A program made the position numbers and the translations under genes. This document shows positions 1 through 6,311 of a stretch of 10,271 nt of DNA, piece after piece. The stretch is from Nanobdellota archaeon (GTDB lineage: Archaea > Nanobdellota > Nanobdellia > Woesearchaeales > GW2011-AR15). Location of the stretch: contig JAHIYL010000082.1 of the NCBI GenBank assembly GCA_018815145.1, positions 1 through 10,271 on the forward strand, read 5' to 3'. The notes beneath the pieces are model-generated. The model had not been told where the DNA came from, did no database searches, and worked only from the letters and a program-made list of their open reading frames with translations. How positions within the stretch are numbered: the first letter of the stretch is position 1; the number at the start of each line of letters is the position of its first letter.

Positions 1-14
1 TAATAAAAGTCTAT

Positions 15-20
15 GGTGGT
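15..20 (+). promoter_or_regulatory. Ribosome binding site deciding the tyrA start
   Basis: GGTGGT, seven bases before the ATG at 28. The same hexamer lies five bases before tyrS, which supports the later of the two possible tyrA starts. The bases before it (1-12) include two tandem TAA triplets that could end an upstream gene; this is only a guess. Confidence 0.5.
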
Positions 21-27
21 CAAAAAA

Positions 28-924
28 ATGGAAAAAAATGCAGATGAAAAAATTAATATTGGAATAATAGGCGGAAAAGGCAAATTTGGCAGCTGGCTTG
101 ATAACTTTTTTACGCAAAAAGGATTCAATGTCTCTGTCAGTGATATTGGAACTGAACTTACAAATATGAAATTGGTTGAAAAAAATGATGTTGTGGTCTT
201 TTCAGTTCCAATACAGATGACTGAACAAATTATCGAATCAGTGGTCCCTTTCTCAAAAGAAGGACAGCTTTGGATGGATGTCACTTCAGTGAAGACCCAT
301 GCTGTGGAAGCTATGCTTAAATCAAAAGCAGAAGTTGTCGGGCTTCATCCAATGTTTGCGCCTACTATTGAAACAAAGAATAGACAGGCAGTGATTGTGT
401 GTGACGCAAGAACAAAAAAATGGAAGGGGTGGATTGAAACAATTCTATCAAAAGAAGGAGCCAAGGTCAAGGAGACGACCCATGAAAAACATGATAAGAT
501 GATGGCAATAATCCAGGGGATGACTCATTTTTCTCTGATTTCACTTGGTTTTGCCTTCAAACAGATGGGTTTAGATATTGATGAGAGCCTGGAATATACT
601 TCTCCTATTTATAAGATGAGGATGAACATGGTTGGAAGACTTCTTAACCAGAATCCTGAGCTGTATGCAGACATAGAGATAATGAATCCTGAAACCCAGG
701 AGGCACTTAGAGCATATATAGACAGTTTCATGAAGCTTTACATGATAGTTAAGGATGGGGATAGGGAAAGGTTCATTGACTATTTCAAAGAAGCATCAGA
801 ATTCCTGGGAGATTTCAAAGAAAAGGCAACTGAAGAGAGCAATTTTTTAATCCAGAAGGTTGTGGAAAAGCATAATAGACAAAATGCAAAAAAAAATGAA
901 CCAACAGGTGATGCAGATGAGTAA
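28..924 (+). CDS. tyrA: Prephenate dehydrogenase (TyrA family)
   Basis: Oxidatively decarboxylates prephenate to 4-hydroxyphenylpyruvate with NAD(P)+, the committed step to tyrosine, in the cytosol. The 298-residue protein opens with a Rossmann fold (GGKGKFG at 15-21). It then shows TSVK (K89), LHPMFAP (catalytic-type H107), GMTHF (H167) and the C-terminal helical-domain signature around VGRLL (R204) and ELYADI (211-216). Order and spacing match the dehydrogenase half of the E. coli T-protein (K178, H197, H257, R294). There is no chorismate mutase domain and no recognisable ACT domain, so feedback control by tyrosine is not evident. I start it at 28 because GGTGGT at 15-20 lies seven bases upstream; an in-frame ATG at 13 would add five residues but has only 12 visible bases before it. 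All arginine codons I checked are AGA/AGG. The aminotransferase gene starts inside its last codons, so the two are co-translated. Confidence 0.93.
   Translation: MEKNADEKINIGIIGGKGKFGSWLDNFFTQKGFNVSVSDIGTELTNMKLVEKNDVVVFSVPIQMTEQIIESVVPFSKEGQLWMDVTSVKTHAVEAMLKSKAEVVGLHPMFAPTIETKNRQAVIVCDARTKKWKGWIETILSKEGAKVKETTHEKHDKMMAIIQGMTHFSLISLGFAFKQMGLDIDESLEYTSPIYKMRMNMVGRLLNQNPELYADIEIMNPETQEALRAYIDSFMKLYMIVKDGDRERFIDYFKEASEFLGDFKEKATEESNFLIQKVVEKHNRQNAKKNEPTGDADE
906..912 (+). promoter_or_regulatory. Ribosome binding site deciding the aminotransferase start
   Basis: AGGTGAT, an exact match to the archaeal anti-Shine-Dalgarno complement, lies inside the last codons of tyrA and four bases before the ATG at 917. 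It selects that ATG over the in-frame ATGs at 860, 884, 896 and 911 and indicates translational coupling. Confidence 0.75.
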
Positions 925-2119
925 TAATACAAGATCCGCTCTTGAGCATGAAGGGACAGAATTTTCAAGCGTGGTTTCAGATAGGGTCAATAAGATAATA
1001 GTCTCTCCAATTAAAGAGATGAGGCTTCTTGCACAGCATTATAATGATGTGATATCATTTGGTCAGGGCATCCCCTACCCTGATACAGCAATTGAGATAA
1101 AGAAGAAACTTGCAAAGATACTTCTTGAGAAAGATATCAGCAAATATTCAATAACTCCCGGGATAATCGAGCTTAGGATGAAACTAGCAGAAAAATTGAA
1201 AACATATGGGGTTGATGCGGATCCAAAAAAAGAAATTCTTGTTTCTGTGGGTGGTATGGAAGCAATATACTGCGCAATAATGGCCATTGTGAATCCTGGT
1301 GATGAAGTGATAATGTTCACGCCCGGATTCTCATCACATATCGAACAAGTGCTGCTTGCAGGAGGAGTGCCAAAATATTCAATGCTGAAAAAGGACGGCT
1401 GGAAGATAAATATCGAAGATTTCAGGTCTCAGATAACTGACAAGACCAAAGCAGTGATAATAAATAATCCGAGCAATCCGACCGGAACAGTCTTTTCTGA
1501 AAAGGAACTGAGGCAGATTGCAGCGATATGTATTGAGAATAACATCATGGTGATACTTGATGATCCGTACAATTTTCTCTTATTTGAAGATACAACTTTT
1601 TTCTGCATGGCAGCAATAAAGGGGCTCAAGAAAAATATGATTGCCTGTTTTTCTTTTTCAAAGGAATATGCTCTGACAGGGTACAGGCTTGGATATGTCT
1701 ACGCAGCAGAGGGTATGATCAACCAGCTGATGAAAGTGCATGATGCATCCTGCATCTGTGCTCCGGTAATCTCTCAGTATGCGGGAATTGTTGCACTGGA
1801 AAGCCCGCAGAGGATAGTTGAAAATCTTGTTGGAGCCATGAAGAGGAACAGAGAACTCATAATGACTGAGCTTGACAAGATCCCAGGACTTTCATATGTC
1901 CCGCCAAAAGGAGCCTATTACATCTTTGTTAAATATGAAAAAGATATGGAATCTGTTCCGCTTGCAGTTGATATTCTGAAGAAAGTACAGGTTACGGTTG
2001 TTCCCGGAAGTGCTTTCGGCCCTGCAGGTGAAGGCCATATAAGGCTTTCTTTTGCAGGAAGGCCGGAACTGATAGTGAAAGGGATGGAAAGACTCAGAAA
2101 ATATTTTGAGGAAAATTGA
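917..2119 (+). CDS. PLP-dependent class I/II aminotransferase, probably aromatic/aspartate type
   Basis: A fold-type I aminotransferase of 400 residues, the usual family length. Visible signatures are SNPTG (186-190, with the PLP-contacting N187), LDDPY (D215 and Y218, the pyridine-N and O3' partners), FSFSK (Schiff-base K249) followed by TGYRLGY, and IRLSFA (R376, the substrate alpha-carboxylate arginine). It overlaps tyrA by 8 bases, so the natural substrate is probably 4-hydroxyphenylpyruvate, giving tyrosine with glutamate or another amino donor. Substrate choice inside this family cannot be read reliably from sequence, and aspartate, alanine or branched-chain activity remains possible. 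All arginine codons I read are AGA/AGG, as in tyrA. A T-rich tract follows directly, and the next gene has its own promoter-like box, so the tyrA-aminotransferase pair may be the end of an operon that starts outside the window. Confidence 0.92.
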   Translation: MSNNTRSALEHEGTEFSSVVSDRVNKIIVSPIKEMRLLAQHYNDVISFGQGIPYPDTAIEIKKKLAKILLEKDISKYSITPGIIELRMKLAEKLKTYGVDADPKKEILVSVGGMEAIYCAIMAIVNPGDEVIMFTPGFSSHIEQVLLAGGVPKYSMLKKDGWKINIEDFRSQITDKTKAVIINNPSNPTGTVFSEKELRQIAAICIENNIMVILDDPYNFLLFEDTTFFCMAAIKGLKKNMIACFSFSKEYALTGYRLGYVYAAEGMINQLMKVHDASCICAPVISQYAGIVALESPQRIVENLVGAMKRNRELIMTELDKIPGLSYVPPKGAYYIFVKYEKDMESVPLAVDILKKVQVTVVPGSAFGPAGEGHIRLSFAGRPELIVKGMERLRKYFEEN

Positions 2120-2120
2120 A

Positions 2121-2133
2121 TTCTTTCTTTTTT
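2121..2133 (+). terminator. Oligo-T tract, likely archaeal terminator
   Basis: TTCTTTCTTTTTT begins two bases after the aminotransferase stop codon and ahead of a separate TATA-like box. Archaeal RNA polymerase ends on such U-rich tracts without a hairpin. No stem is seen here. Confidence 0.4.
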
Positions 2134-2170
2134 CATATTTGTTCAATCAAAAATTATAAGAACAGAATTG

Positions 2171-2181
2171 ATTTATACAAA
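2171..2181 (+). promoter_or_regulatory. TATA-like box of tyrS
   Basis: ATTTATACAAA in the 112-base gap before tyrS. A start of transcription about 25 bases on would fall near 2200 and leave a short leader carrying the ribosome binding site GGTGGT at 2221-2226. Inferred from pattern and spacing only. Confidence 0.4.
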
Positions 2182-2231
2182 ACTAAATTAATAAATTTAC
2201 TGATGATTATTGAAAATATAGGTGGTAATTA

Positions 2232-4262
2232 ATGAAGATTGATCCAAAAGTTGATTCAGCATTACATGTTATTAAAGGTGCTGCACAATCTGTTCTAGGC
2301 ACTAAACTTACTACAGGAGTATTTGGAGAAGGGATGAAAGGAAGGTTGACAGTTGAATGTGACATAAAGCCCACAGATGAACAGGTAAAAAAAATTGAAA
2401 AAGCAGCAAATGAGAAGATTAAAGAAAATGTCTCATTTGAAACAATGAAAATAGACAGAAAAGAAGCAGAGAAAAAATTTGGAGATATTATCTATGATAA
2501 GTTCAGGGTCCCTGACAAAATCAAAGAGATTACAATCGTCAATATCAAGGACTGGAATATCAACTGCTGCATCGGAAGCCATGTGAAGAGAACAGGAGAA
2601 ATCGGAAAAATAATCCTCAAAAAACATAGGTTCAGGGAAAGCAAAAAAGAGCTTGAATTGAGTTTTGAAGTGATAGATGGAACAGTAGCAGATTCTGAAA
2701 CAAAAGACACTATAGCTGAGATTGAGACGATTATAGCAGAAAAAGAGCTTAAAGCAGAGATTATAAGGCATCCACATAGGGCAGTCAGGAATCTGCAGGA
2801 TCATTTAGAACTTCATAAAGACAAACCTGACCATGTCCTCAAAGTATTGTGTATGGTATCAAAGGGAAAACCGCTTGCTGTGATTGCTTCCGGAGAAGTT
2901 GAGATTGACACAAAAAAACTATGCAAAATAGGGAAATTTAAAGAAGTCAGGATGGCTAATAAAGAAGAGTTATTCTCATTATTTGGAAGAGAACCAGGTG
3001 GAGTAGATGTACTGACTATTCCTAAAGAAATTCCTTTGTTTGCTGACAAAAAATTGTTTGAAAAAAACGAAGTGATTGGTTCTGCTGGTTCACCTTATGC
3101 CGGATTGAAGATTGATCCAAAAGAAATTTTGAAGATTAGAAAGCCGGTTGTTGGAGTTTTTGCTGTAAAATTGCCGTCCAATATCCAGAAAAGACTGGAT
3201 TTGATTAAGGAAGTCGGAGAGGAAATCGTGCAAGAAGATGAACTAATAGATATTCTTCGGGAAAAGAAAAAGTTTGTTGCTTATGACGGGTTTGAACCCT
3301 CTGGAGTTGATATTCATATTGCACAGGGATTGCTGAGAGCGATAAATATAAACAAAATGATCAAGGCAGGTGCACACTTCAAGATTTGGATAGCTGATTG
3401 GCATGCATGGGCCAACAATAAGATGGGGGGTGACCTTGAAAAAATTCAATTTGTCGGTAAATATTATATTGAAGTGTGGAAAGCATGTGGTCTTGATATG
3501 GAAAATGTTGAGTTTGTTTGGGCAAGTGAGGCCATGGGAAAAAAAGAATACTGGAAAACTGTTATGCAGATTGCTAGACATTCAACAGTAAATAGGATTG
3601 TAAGGGCAGGTCAAATAATGGGACGTGGTGAAAAAGAGGTTTTACAGGCATCCCAGATATTCTATCCTTGCATGCAAGCTGCAGATATATTTTATCTCAA
3701 TGTTGATGTTACTCAGCTAGGGATGGATCAACGTAAATGTGGAATTTTGGCAAGGGAAATAGGACCAAAAATTGGTCATTGGAAGCCGATTGTTGTTAGC
3801 CACCACATGCTTATGGGATTAAATCAACCAACCGAAAATTCTGATGAAAAAGATAAAACTGAGAGGACAATTGCCTTAAAAATGTCCAAATCAAAGCCAG
3901 ATACAGCAATTTTTATGACTGATTTAAAAGAAGAAATCAACAGAAAAATGAAAAAAGCATGGTGTCCTGAAGGGATAGCAGATGAAAACCCTGTTTTGGA
4001 ATACTTTAAATACATTATTTTTGAAAAATATGAAAAAATTATAATTAAAAGACCTGAAAAATGGGGTGGAAATTCAAAATATTCAACATTTGAAGAACTT
4101 GAAGACGCATTTATTAAGAAAGAAGTTCATCCAATGGATTTAAAAATTGCAGTTTCAGAATATATTGATGAACTTATTTCACCAATTCGGGAAAAAATCA
4201 CGAATGATCCAAAAATTGCTAAGATGCGTGAGAAAATAAGGACATTTGAAGTGACTCGCTAG
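2232..4262 (+). CDS. tyrS: Tyrosyl-tRNA synthetase fused to AlaX-like and YbaK-like editing domains
   Basis: Loads tyrosine on tRNA-Tyr; at 676 residues it is about twice the usual archaeal length. Residues 1-150 are an AlaRS/AlaX-type SAD editing domain: D8-S-A-L-H12, where HxxxH is usual, and C113-x3-H117 within SHVKRTGEIG. Residues 172-300 match YbaK/ProRS-INS deacylases: HVLK (K204, at the place of the YbaK catalytic lysine), FGREPGGVD, then GSAGSPYAGLKI. Residues 335-676 are a class I TyrRS closest in wording to plant and protist enzymes: DGFEPSG, HIAQ in place of HIGH (362-365), IWIADWHA, KMGGDL, KMSKS (550-554). Tyrosine-pocket residues Y351, Y478, Q482, D485 and Q500 are all present, which argues against TrpRS. 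A charged stretch of about 15 residues (532-548) sits before KMSKS. One frame with no stop or internal start site makes a true fusion likely. Which mischarged tRNA the editing domains clear is unknown. The ribosome binding site GGTGGT is five bases upstream. Confidence 0.93.
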   Translation: MKIDPKVDSALHVIKGAAQSVLGTKLTTGVFGEGMKGRLTVECDIKPTDEQVKKIEKAANEKIKENVSFETMKIDRKEAEKKFGDIIYDKFRVPDKIKEITIVNIKDWNINCCIGSHVKRTGEIGKIILKKHRFRESKKELELSFEVIDGTVADSETKDTIAEIETIIAEKELKAEIIRHPHRAVRNLQDHLELHKDKPDHVLKVLCMVSKGKPLAVIASGEVEIDTKKLCKIGKFKEVRMANKEELFSLFGREPGGVDVLTIPKEIPLFADKKLFEKNEVIGSAGSPYAGLKIDPKEILKIRKPVVGVFAVKLPSNIQKRLDLIKEVGEEIVQEDELIDILREKKKFVAYDGFEPSGVDIHIAQGLLRAININKMIKAGAHFKIWIADWHAWANNKMGGDLEKIQFVGKYYIEVWKACGLDMENVEFVWASEAMGKKEYWKTVMQIARHSTVNRIVRAGQIMGRGEKEVLQASQIFYPCMQAADIFYLNVDVTQLGMDQRKCGILAREIGPKIGHWKPIVVSHHMLMGLNQPTENSDEKDKTERTIALKMSKSKPDTAIFMTDLKEEINRKMKKAWCPEGIADENPVLEYFKYIIFEKYEKIIIKRPEKWGGNSKYSTFEELEDAFIKKEVHPMDLKIAVSEYIDELISPIREKITNDPKIAKMREKIRTFEVTR

Positions 4263-4432
4263 AGTTTAAAATCAATTGGAATTCCTTTTGAGAAATTAAG
4301 GTTTTTCAATTTTTCATTATTGCTATTAAATACTAAATTTTCTTTTTTTACAAAGAAAGACCACGCTTCTTTTTTTGTACATAATTTTTCAGCCCATTTT
4401 GGCATGAATGGTAGGTTAGTATTTTTTTCCAT
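4259..4432 (-). CDS. Possible small protein, 57 residues, unknown
   Basis: I do not recognise this product. It is a basic, lysine-rich protein starting MEKNTNLPFMPKWAEKL and ending GIPIDFKL, with no membrane segment and a single cysteine (in KLCTKK). It converges on tyrS, and the four bases CTAG at 4259-4262 give the stop codons of both genes. In favour: a TATA-like AATTTATTGA on the same strand at about 4471-4480 would start transcription some 18 bases before the ATG, and the reading has mixed, protein-like composition. Against: only a weak GGTAAC precedes the ATG, many codons are A-rich in an AT-rich gap, and the length is near what chance allows. An in-frame ATG at 4474 would give 71 residues. 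It could also be the tail of a decayed gene. Confidence 0.35.
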   Translation of the reverse strand: MEKNTNLPFMPKWAEKLCTKKEAWSFFVKKENLVFNSNNEKLKNLNFSKGIPIDFKL

Positions 4433-4489
4433 TGTTACCAAACAGCACTTTGTAATGCGCATGTATGTTATCAATAAATTGTTTAGTGA

Positions 4490-4527
4490 ATTTCATTTTA
4501 AATCACACAATCCTATTGAAATGAAAT
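4490..4527. repeat. 12-bp inverted repeat (hairpin) in the gap
   Basis: ATTTCATTTTAA at 4490-4501 pairs with TTGAAATGAAAT at 4516-4527 through all 12 positions, one of them a G-T wobble, around a 14-base loop. The stem is AT-rich and so not very stable. It lies upstream of both possible promoters of the peptidase gene, and could be an operator, a structured RNA element or chance. Confidence 0.4.
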
Positions 4528-4604
4528 CAGGACAATTACATTAATATACCTTACGTGGGCATTTGTCCAGTGACCAGTGGTGCAATTTTTTTTGTAACAA
4601 AAAA

Positions 4605-4613
4605 CTTTATTAA
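4605..4613 (+). promoter_or_regulatory. TATA-like box giving a leaderless start for the M24 peptidase
   Basis: CTTTATTAA, preceded by an A-rich BRE-like run, is centred about 30 bases before the ATG at 4639. Transcription would begin within a few bases of the start codon. No GGTG-type ribosome binding site is present in between, which fits a leaderless mRNA. Confidence 0.5.
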
Positions 4614-4638
4614 CTATCTCTCCTCATAAGTTAATTAG

Positions 4639-5718
4639 ATGAATAACAGAATCATTAAATTAAAAAAGAGGCTTGAAAAAGAGGACATTGTGATAATCTA
4701 CAATGAGTCCTCGAATCCAAATCCAAATTTTCAATATTTTTCAAGTTATACTAATGTTTCTGGGTATCTGATTATCCCTAAGAAAAAACCTGCGTTCATC
4801 CTTACAAACACAAGGGACTATGAGCAGGCAAAAAAATCAGGGCTTAATACTTATCTGATAACAAAAGAGCAAAAGAAAAATTCTTCATTTGTGCTAAAAG
4901 AAATGTTGCAAAAGAAAAGAATCAAGTTTCAAAATATTGGGATTGATAAAGAGAATTTTAGGCTTCTTGCCTTTGAAAAATTAAAAAAAGAGCTTAAAGG
5001 GAGGTATTCAGATGTATCAGTTATATGTAAACAGTTAAGAGCAATTAAGGATGAGGAGGAAATTAAAAGCTTAAGAAAAACATGTAAAATAACAGATATG
5101 GTATTTTCAAAGCTTGTTAATAAATTTAAATTTAGGACAGAAAGACAGGTCAAATATTTTATTGAGAGCGAAATCAGAAAACAGGGGGCAGAACTATCCT
5201 TTCCAACAATCGCTGCATCAGGGAAGAATTCTTCAATCCCTCATTATGATGATGAACAGAAACTAAAAAAAGGCTTTCTTATACTCGATTTTGGAGCAAG
5301 AGTCAATGGCTATCATTCTGACATGACAAGGACGCTATATCTTGGAAAACCAAGCTCCAAGGATAGGTTTTTTTATGACTTGGTGCTGAAAAACCAGGTT
5401 TCATGCCTAGATGAAATGGAGGAAGGAAAGCGATGTTCAGATATCTATGATTATTCAAATAAGCTTTTTGGCGACTACAAGGATTTTTTCATCCATAATC
5501 TGGGTCATGGGGTGGGCCTTCAGATACATGAATATCCAAACCTTGCTGCAGATGTTGAAGATGTTTTTTTGGAAGGTATGACTTTTACTGTTGAACCAGG
5601 CATATATTTTGAAGGAAAATTTGGGATCAGGATAGAGGATACTGTAATCCTAAGAAAAGGCAGGGCAGAAAGGCTGACAAGATCACAAAAGGAGCTGATT
5701 ATAATTGACAAAAATTGA
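4639..5718 (+). CDS. M24B metallopeptidase, Xaa-Pro dipeptidase/aminopeptidase-like
   Basis: A cytosolic dinuclear metallopeptidase that would cut the Xaa-Pro bond of dipeptides or at peptide N-termini. The 359-residue length is typical of archaeal prolidases. Residues 1-130 form the creatinase-type N-terminal domain. From about 135 the pita-bread domain follows, with all five metal ligands: D217 (LDFGA), D228 (HSDMTR), H290 (GHGVGLQIHE), E319 (VEPGIY) and E333 (RIEDT). The accessory histidines H202 (IPHY) and H297 are also present. Prolidase (PepQ) and aminopeptidase P (PepP) share these ligands and cannot be told apart here; the short length favours the prolidase type. Methionine aminopeptidase is unlikely because of the N-terminal domain. 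Its last codons carry the ribosome binding site of the next gene, so the two are coupled. Confidence 0.9.
   Translation: MNNRIIKLKKRLEKEDIVIIYNESSNPNPNFQYFSSYTNVSGYLIIPKKKPAFILTNTRDYEQAKKSGLNTYLITKEQKKNSSFVLKEMLQKKRIKFQNIGIDKENFRLLAFEKLKKELKGRYSDVSVICKQLRAIKDEEEIKSLRKTCKITDMVFSKLVNKFKFRTERQVKYFIESEIRKQGAELSFPTIAASGKNSSIPHYDDEQKLKKGFLILDFGARVNGYHSDMTRTLYLGKPSSKDRFFYDLVLKNQVSCLDEMEEGKRCSDIYDYSNKLFGDYKDFFIHNLGHGVGLQIHEYPNLAADVEDVFLEGMTFTVEPGIYFEGKFGIRIEDTVILRKGRAERLTRSQKELIIIDKN
5690..5699 (+). promoter_or_regulatory. Strong ribosome binding site deciding a TTG start
   Basis: AGGAGCTGAT matches the full archaeal Shine-Dalgarno AGGAGGTGAT at 9 of 10 bases and ends five bases before TTG at 5705. 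It is the longest such match I saw in the window and is the main reason to accept the TTG start. Confidence 0.65.
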
Positions 5719-6229
5719 AAAAAAAGTCTATAAAGGAGATCCATTTTTTTTTGATAAGAGAGTTATTGAACAGGAGGTTGTGTTTGTCATGGTTATCCTA
5801 TTGTTTCTGATACCAGATTATCTTTCGCATAGCCAAAGCGGCAATTATTTTTGGTTTTACTCTATGATTGGCTTTCTTATTATATTATCAGCCATAGAAC
5901 TGATCAAGAATGCTAAATCAGTTTTGACAATTGATGATGAAGGCATGGTATATGATTTCTTTTTCAATAAAGTGCAGGTCAAATGGGATGAAGTAAATTT
6001 CTGCCATGACAATAGATCATTCTCAAAAGCATCACTGAATTCATTGACTTTTACGCTTTATCAATCAGGAAAAGGAAGATATGGCCTGGTCTTTAAGCAT
6101 CTAGAACAGGGAGACAGGTTTTTTGACAGCAAGATACCTCTGCTGTTCTCAATCCCACATGCAGCATTTCATAGGGATTGGAGAGATATAAAAAAACAGG
6201 TATTAAAAAAGATGGAGATTAAGCATTAG
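5705..6229 (+). CDS. Small membrane protein with two TM helices and a PH-like cytosolic part
   Basis: Function not known. The 174-residue protein has two hydrophobic helices at about 22-40 (VVFVMVILLFLIP) and 47-66 (YFWFYSMIGFLIILSAIEL) joined by a short polar turn. From about 72 a soluble beta-rich region follows (LTIDDEGMVYDF, then VKWDEVNF), whose pattern recalls bacterial PH-like domains of small membrane proteins; that likeness is tentative. The C-terminus is basic. The TTG start is favoured by the strong ribosome binding site before it, and the next ATG (about 5789) would remove most of the first helix. It overlaps the M24 peptidase gene by 14 bases, so the two are probably made together, and it may tether or sense something related to peptide turnover. 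No signal peptide cleavage site is evident. Confidence 0.8.
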   Translation: MTKIEKKVYKGDPFFFDKRVIEQEVVFVMVILLFLIPDYLSHSQSGNYFWFYSMIGFLIILSAIELIKNAKSVLTIDDEGMVYDFFFNKVQVKWDEVNFCHDNRSFSKASLNSLTFTLYQSGKGRYGLVFKHLEQGDRFFDSKIPLLFSIPHAAFHRDWRDIKKQVLKKMEIKH

Positions 6230-6243
6230 GAAATAGGAAGTAA

Positions 6244-6252
6244 GTTTTTAAA
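6244..6252 (+). promoter_or_regulatory. TATA-like box of the M29-like peptidase
   Basis: TTTTTAAAG in the 82-base gap. Transcription would start near 6275, leaving a leader with GGTGA at 6300-6304, seven bases before the ATG at 6312. A second box, ATATATTT near 6279, is too close to the start to leave room for that ribosome binding site. Confidence 0.35.
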
Positions 6253-6262
6253 GACAATGTTG

Positions 6263-6288
6263 TTTTTTTGTTGTCAGATATATTTTTT
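6263..6288 (+). terminator. T-runs after the small membrane protein gene
   Basis: Runs of seven and six T lie at about 6263-6269 and 6283-6288. The first is flanked by a weak 5-bp stem (GACAA/TTGTC). They could end the upstream transcript, but they also lie within the presumed leader of the next gene, so the call is weak. Confidence 0.2.
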
Positions 6289-6311
6289 CGATATTAGATG
6301 GTGAAATTGGC

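Larger units (their letters stand above)
4263..4638. other. 376-base gap between tyrS and the M24 peptidase gene
   Basis: The only stretch over 300 bases without a confident gene. It holds the possible - strand small gene (to 4432), a 12-bp hairpin (4490-4527), a second TATA-like ATTAATATA near 4539-4548, a small GC-richer island with a 7-base tandem repeat (4567-4580), a run of eight T (4586-4593) and the promoter of the next gene. I see no tRNA: no T-loop GTTCGA-type core and no acceptor stem. I see no rRNA and no CRISPR-like repeats. Confidence 0.6.

Noticed and set aside
13..27. Earlier ATG for tyrA at 13
   Set aside because: It would use up the GGTGGT that sits at the right distance from the ATG at 28; little sequence precedes it, so it is not fully excluded.
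860..916. Upstream in-frame ATGs for the aminotransferase (860, 884, 896, 911)
   Set aside because: The added residues are not family-like and none has a ribosome binding site as good as AGGTGAT before 917.
2232..3240. Separate genes or a frameshift joining the editing domains to TyrRS
   Set aside because: The frame is open throughout, and I saw no stop, and no start with a ribosome binding site, at the domain borders.
3234..4262. Reading the synthetase core as TrpRS
   Set aside because: The tyrosine-pocket residues Y351, Y478, Q482, D485 and Q500 are present, and the neighbours belong to tyrosine metabolism.
4454..4461. Palindrome ATGCGCAT
   Set aside because: Eight bases only; expected by chance at this scale and without a partner site.
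4320..4544. A + strand 74-codon frame in the gap
   Set aside because: No ribosome binding site, phenylalanine-rich from T-runs, and it crosses the hairpin and overlaps the better - strand candidate.
4433..4638. A tRNA or C/D-box RNA in the gap
   Set aside because: No T-loop core, cloverleaf or paired C and D boxes were found.
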